A stretch of 64,000 nucleotides of DNA. Origin: Empedobacter sp036647415 (GTDB lineage Bacteria > Bacteroidota > Bacteroidia > Flavobacteriales > Weeksellaceae). This document shows positions 16,461 to 24,858 of this stretch, piece after piece. Where the stretch lies: the NCBI RefSeq assembly GCF_036647415.1, contig NZ_JAVXKG010000001.1, forward strand, positions 62,001-126,000, read 5' to 3'. The position numbers were made by a program, and so were the translations under genes. Every line of letters begins with the position of its first letter. Position 1 is the first letter of the stretch. The notes beneath the pieces were generated by a model. That model had not been told where the DNA came from, searched no databases, and saw only the letters and a list, made by a program, of their open reading frames with translations.

Positions 16461-17480
16461 TTAGAATAATTCAGCTTTGAATTGCTCTAAGAAACGTTTA
16501 TCATTTTCTGTGTACAAACGGATATCACCAATTTGATACAATAACAACGCAATACGCTCAATTCCCATACCGAACGCATAACCAGTATATTTTTCAGGAT
16601 CAATATCCACATTGCGCAAAACATTAGGATCTACCATTCCACAACCCATAATTTCTAACCAACCTGTCCCTTTTGTCATACGATAATCAGTTTCAGTTTC
16701 TAATCCCCAATACACATCAACCTCAGCAGAAGGCTCTGTAAATGGAAAATAAGAAGGACGCAAACGAATTTCTGACTTACCAAATAACTCTGTTGTGAAA
16801 TAACTTAACGTTTGTTTCAAGTCTGCAAAAGAAACACCTTTATCTATATACAAACCTTCTATTTGGTGAAACATCATGTGCGAACGCGATGAAATTGCCT
16901 CATTACGATAAACACGTCCTGGCGCTAAGAAACGCATAGGTGGCTGATTTTTTTCCATGTGACGAATCTGCGTAGACGATGTATGCGTGCGCAAAACAAT
17001 ATCTGGATCAGTTTCTATGAAAAAAGTATCTTGCATGTCGCGTGCTGGGTGATGCGCAGGCAAATTAAGTGCTGTAAAATTGTGCCAATCATCTTCGATT
17101 TCTGGACCTTCTGAAACACTGAAACCAATGCGATTAAAAATCTCAATAATACGATTCTTTGTAATATTAATCGGATGACGAGAACCCAATGGAAATGGCT
17201 CTCCTGGACGAGTTAAATCCAAAGAAATATCCGTTTTTCCATCGTTAGAAATTTCATTTTTAAGAACTGTTGATTTTTCTGTTGCAATCGTTTTTAATTC
17301 ATTCACAACTTGACCAAATTCTTTTTTCAGTTCATTTGGCACAGATTTGAATTGTGTAAATAAATCTGTTAAAATACCTTTTTTACCTAAAAATTTTATT
17401 CTGAATTCTTCGATTTCAGTAGCATTTGTTGAATGGAAGTTTTTTACTTCCTCAATATATTGTTTGATTTGGTCAATCAT
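16461..17480 (-). CDS. pheS: Phenylalanyl-tRNA synthetase alpha subunit
   Basis: A 339-residue class II synthetase subunit that, with PheT, charges tRNA-Phe. The N-terminal coiled-coil arm (about 1-85) precedes the catalytic core, which has the motif 2 region RFLAPGRVYRNEA, the FHQIEGLYID strand and the motif 3 region AFGMGIERIALL. I choose Met at 17480 (MIDQIKQYIEEV) rather than an upstream in-frame ATG at 17504, because homologues start there and the -7 promoter element lies at 17509-17502. PheT is not adjacent; separated pheS and pheT are common in this phylum. Confidence 0.97.
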   Translation of the reverse strand: MIDQIKQYIEEVKNFHSTNATEIEEFRIKFLGKKGILTDLFTQFKSVPNELKKEFGQVVNELKTIATEKSTVLKNEISNDGKTDISLDLTRPGEPFPLGSRHPINITKNRIIEIFNRIGFSVSEGPEIEDDWHNFTALNLPAHHPARDMQDTFFIETDPDIVLRTHTSSTQIRHMEKNQPPMRFLAPGRVYRNEAISSRSHMMFHQIEGLYIDKGVSFADLKQTLSYFTTELFGKSEIRLRPSYFPFTEPSAEVDVYWGLETETDYRMTKGTGWLEIMGCGMVDPNVLRNVDIDPEKYTGYAFGMGIERIALLLYQIGDIRLYTENDKRFLEQFKAELF

Positions 17481-17501
17481 AATTTCTGAACAATTTGAAT
17501 A

Positions 17502-17531
17502 CAAATTTAACGGATAATCGACTTATAACAA
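17502..17531 (-). promoter_or_regulatory. Promoter of pheS
   Basis: On the minus strand TAAATTTG (17509-17502) with TTG (17531-17529) 19 nt upstream is a full Bacteroidota promoter. The predicted start near 17495 leaves a leader of about 15 nt and rules out the longer ORF start at 17504. Confidence 0.75.
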
Positions 17532-17575
17532 ATTATTCGAGGACTTTTATGTATATTTTGAGAAAATATAGGACG

Positions 17576-18226
17576 ATGCAACAATCTGTTTTAGATATTC
17601 ATATTGATGAGATAAAATATAACAATGATAAAATAATACTTAAAGATGTTAAATTATCAATTGATACAGTCGGTTTATACGGTATTTTCGGAAAAAATGG
17701 ACAAGGAAAAAGTACATTTTTGAAAGCTTTGTGTGGTTTAAAATCGTACAAAGGAAAGGTTGAATTTAATAACAAAAATTTGTCTTCTTCTGACGTGGCG
17801 TTCTTAGCAACAGAACCTGCTATTTATGAATATTTGACGGCTGAAGAATTTTATAAATTTTATCAAAAAGTTTCTGGTAGACAAAATCCTCAATCGCAAC
17901 GTTTGTTTGATATTAACGAAAAAATAATGCTGAAAACAATGTCTACAGGGACTTTGAAGAAAGCGTATGTAAACACAATTTTACAATTTGATGATTATAA
18001 AATTTATATTTTTGACGAACCTTTCAATGGATTAGATATTGAAAGTAATTATATTTTATTGACTAAAATTAGAGAATTGGCAAAGAAGAATATTGTCTTT
18101 GTTTCTTCTCATATTGTAGAAATTGTGTTGCCTTATTTGACCAAAACTTTTTTTGTAAATAATCAGCAAATTGTTGAAGTAGAAAATGAGAATATTATGA
18201 ATTTATTTATGATTTCTTCTAAATAA
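17576..18226 (+). CDS. ABC transporter ATP-binding protein
   Basis: A 216-residue ATPase subunit. Walker A is GKNGQGKST, Walker B is KIYIFDEP followed by the D-loop (NGLD), and the H-loop His is in VSSHIVE. The signature loop is degenerate: MSTGTLKK replaces the usual LSGGQ, keeping Ser and one Gly. I start it at Met 17576 (MQQSVLDIHIDEI), where similarity to ABC domains begins; the in-frame extension to 17495 runs into the divergent pheS promoter. The stop overlaps the ATG of the next gene by one base, so it is coupled to a polytopic membrane protein that is presumably its transmembrane partner. Substrate unknown; an exporter of the two-gene type is likely. Confidence 0.88.
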   Translation: MQQSVLDIHIDEIKYNNDKIILKDVKLSIDTVGLYGIFGKNGQGKSTFLKALCGLKSYKGKVEFNNKNLSSSDVAFLATEPAIYEYLTAEEFYKFYQKVSGRQNPQSQRLFDINEKIMLKTMSTGTLKKAYVNTILQFDDYKIYIFDEPFNGLDIESNYILLTKIRELAKKNIVFVSSHIVEIVLPYLTKTFFVNNQQIVEVENENIMNLFMISSK

Positions 18227-19218
18227 TGGATAAACTAATCTACACGCTAAAAATCATCTTCATCAATAGATATAGACAATTAACTTACAAGGATCAATCT
18301 GCTTTTTGGATTCCTCTTATTGGTTATTTTATTCTAATTTTCAAGATAATTAACGGTTCGTTTCCAACATTTCCAGCTTTAGATTTAACCTCTTATTTTG
18401 TCATAATTTTTGTTTTTACATCAAGTCAATTTATAAATAATCGAAATGATCATGCTCTTTTAAAAAATTTATTTCCGACAAAAACCATTTATTTCCTATT
18501 TTTTCTTGAAATAATTCTTATAAATGTGCTTAACATTATTGCATTAATTGTTTTAAAAAATTATACATTTTTATGTTATTCATTCATTATTTTTTTATTC
18601 TTTACCTTTTATTTTCAGAAAGATAATCAACCAAAAATAAAATTACCATTCAAGATATTAGATGTTCTAACAATTGTAAATTATAGAAGATTCAAAATAA
18701 ATTATCTCGTATTAATTGGCATTTACTACGTCGCATATCAAGGATTAATAGAATCAAATCGAAACTTATTTTTAGGATGCGTATTAGCTGTCATCATAAT
18801 TTCTTTTTTCAATGTACAAAAAACAGAAAAGTTGGATTATTTTATACTTTCTAAATTGACAAACAAGCAGTATATTATTCGTAATGAATTAGATTTTTTT
18901 ATGAATTGTCTACTTCTAATTTCTCCTTGTTTGGTTTTATCACTATTTTTTCAGATTGATTATTTCCTTTTTGGACTGATAGGTTTACTTATTATTCCGT
19001 CTCTTTTTCCATTAAAATATATCCTACTCAATTATTCTCTTCCGTTAACAATGAGTTCTTCTCTGATTATTTTAATATTTTTAGCAGCAATTCTAAATGA
19101 TGAAATTGATTGGATATTATTAATTTCTTTTGTTCCAATCAGTATTATTTTACATATAATATCATTCAGAAAATTTACAAAAGAAAAAATATCTAATAAT
19201 TCTGAATTCTATTTATAA
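18226..19218 (+). CDS. Polytopic membrane protein, putative ABC permease
   Basis: A 330-residue protein with about nine or ten predicted membrane helices, very rich in Ile, Leu and Phe, and no recognised domain. It is translationally coupled (one-base overlap) to the preceding ATPase gene, which is the main reason to call it the permease of an ABC exporter. Conserved-looking charged turns (FINNRNDHALLKNLFP near residue 70, RNELDFFMNC near 222) fall between helices. The two genes end at a terminator shared with the convergent polysaccharide locus. Confidence 0.75.
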   Translation: MDKLIYTLKIIFINRYRQLTYKDQSAFWIPLIGYFILIFKIINGSFPTFPALDLTSYFVIIFVFTSSQFINNRNDHALLKNLFPTKTIYFLFFLEIILINVLNIIALIVLKNYTFLCYSFIIFLFFTFYFQKDNQPKIKLPFKILDVLTIVNYRRFKINYLVLIGIYYVAYQGLIESNRNLFLGCVLAVIIISFFNVQKTEKLDYFILSKLTNKQYIIRNELDFFMNCLLLISPCLVLSLFFQIDYFLFGLIGLLIIPSLFPLKYILLNYSLPLTMSSSLIILIFLAAILNDEIDWILLISFVPISIILHIISFRKFTKEKISNNSEFYL

Positions 19219-19253
19219 AAAAATCCTCTCAAGTTTTCTTAAGAGGATTTTGA
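19217..19253. terminator. Bidirectional intrinsic terminator
   Basis: AAAATCCTCTCAAG / CTTAAGAGGATTTT with a TTTT loop and A/T flanks. It ends both the ABC pair and the long polysaccharide transcript. Confidence 0.85.
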
Positions 19254-19274
19254 ATATATTTTATTTCGAAAAAA

Positions 19275-20411
19275 TTATTTCCCGAAAACTTCTTTTATTT
19301 TTTGTGCAATACGAGTGCGTTCTTCGTCTGTTAAATTAGAACCAGAAGGTAAACATAAACCATTCTCGAATAATTCTTCAGCAACTTTTCCACCGTAATA
19401 AGGTGCATCAGCAAAAACAGGTTGTAAATGCATTGGTTTCCATAATGGGCGAGATTCGATATCATCTTCTAATAATGCTAAACGTAAATCTTCGCGTGTT
19501 TTTCCTGCAACTTTCGGATCAATTGTGATTGCAGACAACCAATGATTCGAATAATAATCAGAATTTGGCTCAACAAAAACAGTTACGCCATCAATATCAG
19601 CAAATAACTCTTGATAAAATTGATTCATCGCACGACGAGCATCTACTCTATCTTGCAAAACTTCCATCTGTCCACGACCGATACCAGCCGAAATATTACT
19701 CATACGGTAATTGTACCCAATATGTGAGTGTTGGTAATGTGGTGCATTATCACGAGCTTGAGTCGCTAAGAAAACGGCTTTATCCTTGTCTTCTTTCGTA
19801 TGGGAAACTAACGCTCCACCACCAGAAGTTGTAATAATTTTATTCCCGTTAAACGATAAAACTCCGAAACGACCAAAAGTTCCAGCAGATTTACCTTTAA
19901 ATTTAGATCCTAGTCCTTCCGCAGCATCTTCGATAACTGGAATATCATATTTTTCCGCAATTGCAGAAACTTCATCTACTTTATATGGCATTCCGTACAA
20001 ATGAACCGCTAAAATTGCTTTTGGCTTTTTACCTTTCGCAATTCTATCTTGTATCGCTTCTTCTAAAGCAATCGGGCAAAGATTCCATGTATCAGCTTCC
20101 GAATCTACAAAAACAGGCGTTGCACCTTGATAAGCAATAGGATTTGAAGTTGCGGAAAATGTCATTGTTTGACACAAAACTTCGTCTCCGTAACCAACTC
20201 CACATTCTATCAAAGCTAAATGAATAGCCGCTGTTCCAGCAGATAAAGCCGCAACTTTAACATCTTCATTTAAGAATTTTTCTATATCTTTTTCAAAACC
20301 ATCAACATTTGGTCCAAGAGGTGCTACCCAATTTGCATCAAATGCTTCGTGAATGTATTTTAGTTCATTTCCACCCATGTGTGGGGAAGAAAGCCATATT
20401 TTTGAGTTCAT
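19275..20411 (-). CDS. DegT/DnrJ/EryC1/StrS aminotransferase (PglE-like)
   Basis: A 378-residue PLP-dependent sugar aminotransferase. The PLP lysine is Lys191 (SFNGNKIITT), preceded by EDAAEGLG (161-168), and the N-terminal SSPHMGGNE matches the bacillosamine-type enzymes. PglE converts UDP-4-keto-6-deoxy-GlcNAc to the 4-amino sugar. It is the last gene of the polysaccharide locus, just after a PglD-like acetyltransferase and a PglC-like phosphoglycosyltransferase, the grouping that makes and loads di-N-acetylbacillosamine. The required 4,6-dehydratase of PglF type is not in this window. Function as a sugar aminotransferase is firm; the exact sugar is inferred. Confidence 0.9.
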   Translation of the reverse strand: MNSKIWLSSPHMGGNELKYIHEAFDANWVAPLGPNVDGFEKDIEKFLNEDVKVAALSAGTAAIHLALIECGVGYGDEVLCQTMTFSATSNPIAYQGATPVFVDSEADTWNLCPIALEEAIQDRIAKGKKPKAILAVHLYGMPYKVDEVSAIAEKYDIPVIEDAAEGLGSKFKGKSAGTFGRFGVLSFNGNKIITTSGGGALVSHTKEDKDKAVFLATQARDNAPHYQHSHIGYNYRMSNISAGIGRGQMEVLQDRVDARRAMNQFYQELFADIDGVTVFVEPNSDYYSNHWLSAITIDPKVAGKTREDLRLALLEDDIESRPLWKPMHLQPVFADAPYYGGKVAEELFENGLCLPSGSNLTDEERTRIAQKIKEVFGK

Positions 20412-20422
20412 AAAATTAAGTT

Positions 20423-21073
20423 TTAATTGTGAAATTTAATTGGTTTTGCAGGTATTCCAACCGCAGTACAATTGGCTGGTATAGACTTGGAAACCACAGC
20501 ACCTGCACCTATAATTGTATTTTCTCCTATTTCTAGTAAATTAATAATTTTTGCTCCAGTACCTACATAAACAGCATTGTGAATATGAACTTCACCAGAT
20601 ATATTTACAGATGGCATAAAAGCACAATAATCATCAATAATAGTATCATGACCAACTGTACACATCAAATTAAGAATGACGAATTTTCCTATCTTAATGT
20701 TACAAGTTATTATAGTTCCTTCACAAATGATTGAACCTTCTCCTATTTCTACAAAATCATTAGAAATTGAAGCATTTGGATGAATTATTGTTGGAAAATC
20801 AATATTTGGATTTTGAATTGAATTTATAATTTTCAATTTTATTTTTGGATCTCCAATAGAAATAACCAAACTCAATGGATTGTTTTCATTATTTAGTTCA
20901 TCTATTCCTCCTAATATAGGGCATCCATTTATGATAGTTCCTTTCTCAAATCCATCATCATAAAACCCTAAAAAGTTATAGGTGTTTGGATTTTCATTAT
21001 TTATTTTATCAATTATGGTTTTAACTTCTCGCCCAAAACCACCTGCTCCAAAAATTGCTATATTTTTCATCAC
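20423..21073 (-). CDS. NeuD/PglD-family sugar O/N-acetyltransferase
   Basis: A 216-residue acyltransferase. The N-terminal Rossmann-like part begins NIAIFGAGGFGREV and binds the nucleotide sugar. From about residue 95 it is a left-handed beta-helix of hexapeptide repeats (IGEGSIICEG, IGENTIIGAG) with the likely catalytic His in VGHDTIIDD. It ends with GIPAKPIKF, as usual. PglD acetylates the 4-amino group of the bacillosamine precursor. Placement between the PglC-like and PglE-like genes supports that role. Met1 or Met2 may be the start. Confidence 0.88.
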   Translation of the reverse strand: MMKNIAIFGAGGFGREVKTIIDKINNENPNTYNFLGFYDDGFEKGTIINGCPILGGIDELNNENNPLSLVISIGDPKIKLKIINSIQNPNIDFPTIIHPNASISNDFVEIGEGSIICEGTIITCNIKIGKFVILNLMCTVGHDTIIDDYCAFMPSVNISGEVHIHNAVYVGTGAKIINLLEIGENTIIGAGAVVSKSIPANCTAVGIPAKPIKFHN

Positions 21074-21080
21074 TAATTAT

Positions 21081-21686
21081 TTAATTTCTACCATTAAAGG
21101 CTTCTGCTGTAACTTGTCCTTCTTGCGAAATACCTTCACTTTTAAAGACTTTCTTAAATGTTGTAAAAAACACGTTTATATCCGTTGTAAAAGAAAGGTT
21201 ATCTACATACCAAACATCCAGTTCGAACTTCTTTGTCCAAGAAATGGCATTTCTACCATTTACTTGTGCCCAACCTGTAATTCCTGGCCGAACGTCGTGA
21301 CGATGTTTTTGAACTTCATTATACAAAGGTAAATATTGTGGCAACAAAGGACGCGGTCCAATAATCGCCATATCGCCTTTTAATACATTGATTAATTGTG
21401 GAATTTCGTCTAAACTTGTTTTGCGAACAAAAGCTCCAATAGATGTTAATCGTTCGGCGTCTGATAAAAGATTTCCATTGGCATCTTTTTTATCGTTCAT
21501 GGTTTTAAACTTGATGATTTTAAAAATTTTCGCATTTAGACCTGGACGTGATTGAAAAAAGAATGGTTTTCCTTGATTAGCAAAATATAAGCCAATTGTC
21601 ACAAAAATAAATATTGGAGACAAAACAATAAGTCCAATTAAGGCGATAAAAAAATCGAAAAATCGTTTGAAAAAGTGTTTGTACAT
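21081..21686 (-). CDS. Initiating phosphoglycosyltransferase (PglC-like sugar transferase)
   Basis: A 201-residue monotopic membrane enzyme that transfers a phosphosugar from a UDP-sugar to undecaprenyl phosphate, starting each repeat unit. A single N-terminal hydrophobic segment (about 10-32) is followed by the conserved core: KFKTM, TSLDEIPQLINVLKGD (catalytic Asp-Glu pair), GPRP and PGITGWAQVNGRN. The short form, without the extra helices of WcaJ/WbaP, resembles PglC, which uses UDP-diNAc-bacillosamine. Adjacent acetyltransferase and aminotransferase genes fit that substrate. Confidence 0.92.
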   Translation of the reverse strand: MYKHFFKRFFDFFIALIGLIVLSPIFIFVTIGLYFANQGKPFFFQSRPGLNAKIFKIIKFKTMNDKKDANGNLLSDAERLTSIGAFVRKTSLDEIPQLINVLKGDMAIIGPRPLLPQYLPLYNEVQKHRHDVRPGITGWAQVNGRNAISWTKKFELDVWYVDNLSFTTDINVFFTTFKKVFKSEGISQEGQVTAEAFNGRN

Positions 21687-21690
21687 TATA

Positions 21691-22911
21691 TTAATTTAAA
21701 ATATTAATGATTTTTTCATAAGACTTTTCAGCTGATAAATTCTCATGGCAAAATTTATTTCCATTTTTCCCGATATCAAAACATTCTTCCTTATTTAGAT
21801 ACAATTCTTTGAAGGCCAAAAATAATTCATTTGGAGAATCTGCGTAAGCAAATAGTCCCATGTTATTATTTACCAAAATATTTCCTAAATCATTTCCTCG
21901 ATCAATAGATGCTAAAACAGGAATTCCTGCGTTCAAGTAATCGTTTAATTTCATTGGAGTATTAGGAACTGTAAAATCTTGATGAAGACTTATCAATCCT
22001 AAATTACAATTAGACAATAAATTAAAATATTCTTCTCGAGGAACTTTATCAACAAAAAGAATATTGGAAAGATTCATATTTTGAACCTCCTTTTTTAGCT
22101 CATCAACCTCAGTACCTTTTCCGATAATTAAAAATAATACATCTTTATAAATTGACGTATTTTTAGCCAATTGGAGAACATTCTCTAACTGTTGTGGTTT
22201 TCCCATATTTCCTCCAAATACGACAACAAATTTTCCTACAGTGTTATATTTTTCAGTTATAAGTGAATTATCTTCCAAATTCTTTTTTAATAACTTTGTA
22301 CTGTTGTAAACTATATCTAAGTTTTCATTCTTTAAAAATAAATTATGTTTAAGAAGATAATTTTTATTTCCTTCAGATGTACAACCTATTTTGTCAGCTG
22401 TTTTCAACAATTTTATTTCATTTTTTTTAAAAAAGTTATAAATAAGGCTATCTTTTTTCATAAAGCCTAAATCAACAGCGTTTTGTGGAAATATATCTTT
22501 TTGTAATAAGAGTACTTTAGCATCTGTTTTTTTCTTAGCATAAGAAACAAAATCTGCAAACATAACAGATGGTGTAGCTACAATAATAAGATCGAAAGAT
22601 TGTTTTTTCCAAAATTTCAAAAAGGCTTTTTTGTACTGATATGGTAATAGCACATTTGCAATTCCTTTTTGAATTAAATCTTTACTGAAAACATCTCTTG
22701 TTTTTACACGAAGTACATCAATTCCTTGTTCATTTAAAATAATAGATTTTGTTTCTTTATTATTCGTTGGAGCCATAGGAAATACTTTATGTCCATTTTC
22801 ATGAAAGATATTGACCATGTCACTATACATAGATGATTGTGATAGATCTGGGAGTGTGAAAAATACAAAAAGGATATTCAAATTAATAAGTATATATGTT
22901 AGAAAATTCAT
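21691..22911 (-). CDS. GT4 glycosyltransferase, WbuB-like
   Basis: A 406-residue GT-B glycosyltransferase. The C-terminal donor domain contains VVFGGNMGKPQQLENVLQ, a conserved E of the EX7E type in the PMKLNDYLNAGIPVLA region, and a terminal helix. The order after dehydratase, 2-epimerase and reductase genes matches WbuB, which transfers L-FucNAc or L-QuiNAc in O-antigen clusters. The listed ATG overlaps the upstream gene by 29 bp. A TTG at 22881, which would give MNILFVFF, lies just beyond the upstream stop and is a credible alternative start. Probably acts on the undecaprenyl-linked sugar at the cytoplasmic membrane. Confidence 0.85.
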   Translation of the reverse strand: MNFLTYILINLNILFVFFTLPDLSQSSMYSDMVNIFHENGHKVFPMAPTNNKETKSIILNEQGIDVLRVKTRDVFSKDLIQKGIANVLLPYQYKKAFLKFWKKQSFDLIIVATPSVMFADFVSYAKKKTDAKVLLLQKDIFPQNAVDLGFMKKDSLIYNFFKKNEIKLLKTADKIGCTSEGNKNYLLKHNLFLKNENLDIVYNSTKLLKKNLEDNSLITEKYNTVGKFVVVFGGNMGKPQQLENVLQLAKNTSIYKDVLFLIIGKGTEVDELKKEVQNMNLSNILFVDKVPREEYFNLLSNCNLGLISLHQDFTVPNTPMKLNDYLNAGIPVLASIDRGNDLGNILVNNNMGLFAYADSPNELFLAFKELYLNKEECFDIGKNGNKFCHENLSAEKSYEKIINILN

Positions 22912-23728
22912 TCATCCATTCATACTGATCTTTTAACATTTGATCGTATGTTGGAACTTGATAATCAAATCTACATGATTTAATTAAAGATTTATCAACT
23001 ACTTTACCTTCAAATGCGTTAATAGTTACATTTGTTTTCCAAATTTCTTTAAATACAGAAAGCAAATCATACTTATTTATAGGTTGACCATTTGTAAGAT
23101 GAACTAATCCTGTTGTTGGTTGTTCAATTACATATTCCACCGCCTTGGCAAGTTCTAAAGTTGTAACTCCACTCCAAATTGCAGAAGTATATCCGTTTAT
23201 TTCCCCTGTCTGATTCATAAACCAATGAAATAACCCAATCCCATTTTTATTAAGCTCAGGCCCAATAATTGATGTTCTTATGGTCAAATCTTTTTCGTTT
23301 TCAATCTCACCTAAAGCTTTTGACTGCGCATAGAAACCAAAACCATCTTTTACATCGTTTTCAGAATAATTTCCTTTTTTACCATTAAAAACACAGTCTG
23401 TACTTATATGTATTATCTTAGTTGTTGTTTCTCTAGTTGTTTCTTCTAGGAAATGAGGAAAATAACTATTAAACCAAATTGCTTTTTCTGGATGATCTTC
23501 AGCATCCTTATTAAGTATACCAATACAATTAATTACAATATCAAACTGATTTTCTTTAATAATTTCTTGAAGCCTTACTGTATCAGAGACATCTAAAGAA
23601 AATTCATTTTCTGTTTCCGTAATATTTCTTGCAATTCCGAAAACATTAAAATTTCCGGATTTCTTAAAGTAGTTATACATGACATGTCCTGCCATTCCTT
23701 TAATACCTATGATTAATACTTTTTTCAT
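22883..23728 (-). CDS. RmlD-like nucleotide-sugar reductase (QnlA/WbvR-like)
   Basis: A 281-residue short-chain dehydrogenase with an N-terminal NAD(P) loop (GIKGMAGH, about 8-15), the STDCVFNG strand and a YAQSK catalytic Tyr-Lys pair. It resembles enzymes that reduce the C4 keto group of UDP-2-acetamido-2,6-dideoxy-L-hexuloses (QnlA/WbvR) or dTDP-4-keto-rhamnose (RmlD). Position beside the 4,6-dehydratase and 2-epimerase genes favours the UDP-L-HexNAc pathway. It lacks the C-terminal cupin domain of CapF/FnlB; a free cupin is encoded two genes upstream. Because the rml genes here have no rmlD, a second role cannot be excluded. It overlaps the 2-epimerase gene by one base. Confidence 0.85.
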   Translation of the reverse strand: MKKVLIIGIKGMAGHVMYNYFKKSGNFNVFGIARNITETENEFSLDVSDTVRLQEIIKENQFDIVINCIGILNKDAEDHPEKAIWFNSYFPHFLEETTRETTTKIIHISTDCVFNGKKGNYSENDVKDGFGFYAQSKALGEIENEKDLTIRTSIIGPELNKNGIGLFHWFMNQTGEINGYTSAIWSGVTTLELAKAVEYVIEQPTTGLVHLTNGQPINKYDLLSVFKEIWKTNVTINAFEGKVVDKSLIKSCRFDYQVPTYDQMLKDQYEWMNEFSNIYTY

Positions 23729-24858
23729 TACTTATCCCAAATAACTTTATCAACAATAGACGAATAGCTTTGAATAGCTTTAATAACACGATCAGAAGTA
23801 TTTGTCACTTTATACTCAAATGGTAATTGAATATTTGGATCAAATAAACCTTTCGAAATTTCAATCGCATTTAGCATTTGATCTTTTGAAATTCCACCCA
23901 ATACAATTGTACCTGCATCTATAGCTTCTGGTCTTTCTGTACTTGTTCTGATACTAATTGCAGGAAATCCCATCATTGCAGATTCTTCACTAATTGTACC
24001 ACTATCAGAAAGAACGATAAAAGATTGATTTTGCAACTTCACGTAGTCAAAAAATCCTAATGGAGCTACATTTTGAACTAATGGATGAAACTGAATATTG
24101 TTTTTTTCAATTCTATTCTTAGTACGTGGATGAGTAGAGAAAATAATAGGCATTTGATATTTTTCTGCAACGGCATTGATAGATTCTGCTAAGATTTCGA
24201 AATGATTACTTAAATCAATATTTTCTTCTCTGTGTGCACTTACAACGATATAATTATTTGCTTTCAGGTTTAATCTTTCAACTACATCACTTTCGTTAAT
24301 TTTGTGCTGATATTTATCTAAAACTTCTTTTAACGGCGATCCAGTCACAAAAACGTGATCTTTTCTAAAACCTTCACTTAGTAAATAACGTCTACTATTT
24401 TCGGTATATGTAAGATTAATATCACTAATGTGATCGGAAATTTTTCTGTTAATTTCTTCTGGTACATTTTGGTCAAAACATCTATTTCCTGCTTCCATAT
24501 GGAAAATAGGTATTTTAAGCCTTTTGGCTGCAATTGTACTCAAAACACTATTTGTATCTCCCAAAACAAGAAGTGCATCTGGTTTTTCTTGTGCAAGAAT
24601 TTCGTATGATTTTGAAATAACATTTCCAATAGTTTCGCCAAGATGAGCACCTGCCACATTCAAGAAATAATTAGGTTTACGAAGTTCTAAATCTTCAAAG
24701 AAAATCTCGTTCAATTCGTAATCATAATTTTGACCTGTGTGAATTAAAATATGATCAAAATATTGGTCACATTTTTTTATACATTCTGTAAGACGAATAA
24801 TTTCAGGTCTTGTTCCTAAAATTGTTACAACTTTTAATTTTTTCATTTTTATTTCCAT
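23728..24858 (-). CDS. UDP-HexNAc 2-epimerase, non-hydrolysing (WecB/FnlC/QnlB-like)
   Basis: A 376-residue enzyme of the WecB family. Family signatures are visible: GTRPEII near the start, the TNSVLSTIAAK helix, HMEAGNRCFD, VPEEINRKISDHISD, and DSGTISEESA with RTSTERPEA. In L-FucNAc or L-QuiNAc synthesis this enzyme inverts C2 as the last step. Its placement between the 4,6-dehydratase, cupin and reductase genes supports that rather than UDP-ManNAc formation. Translation may begin at Met 24846 (MKKLKVV) instead of 24858, which would remove a 10-bp overlap with the cupin gene. Confidence 0.9.
   Translation of the reverse strand: MEIKMKKLKVVTILGTRPEIIRLTECIKKCDQYFDHILIHTGQNYDYELNEIFFEDLELRKPNYFLNVAGAHLGETIGNVISKSYEILAQEKPDALLVLGDTNSVLSTIAAKRLKIPIFHMEAGNRCFDQNVPEEINRKISDHISDINLTYTENSRRYLLSEGFRKDHVFVTGSPLKEVLDKYQHKINESDVVERLNLKANNYIVVSAHREENIDLSNHFEILAESINAVAEKYQMPIIFSTHPRTKNRIEKNNIQFHPLVQNVAPLGFFDYVKLQNQSFIVLSDSGTISEESAMMGFPAISIRTSTERPEAIDAGTIVLGGISKDQMLNAIEISKGLFDPNIQLPFEYKVTNTSDRVIKAIQSYSSIVDKVIWDK

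Noticed and set aside
17481..17504. Longer PheS N-terminus starting at 17504
   Set aside because: Homologues start at the internal Met, and a full promoter overlaps the extension.
17495..17575. N-terminal extension of the ABC ATPase to 17495
   Set aside because: The first 27 residues show no ABC similarity and overlap the divergent pheS promoter.
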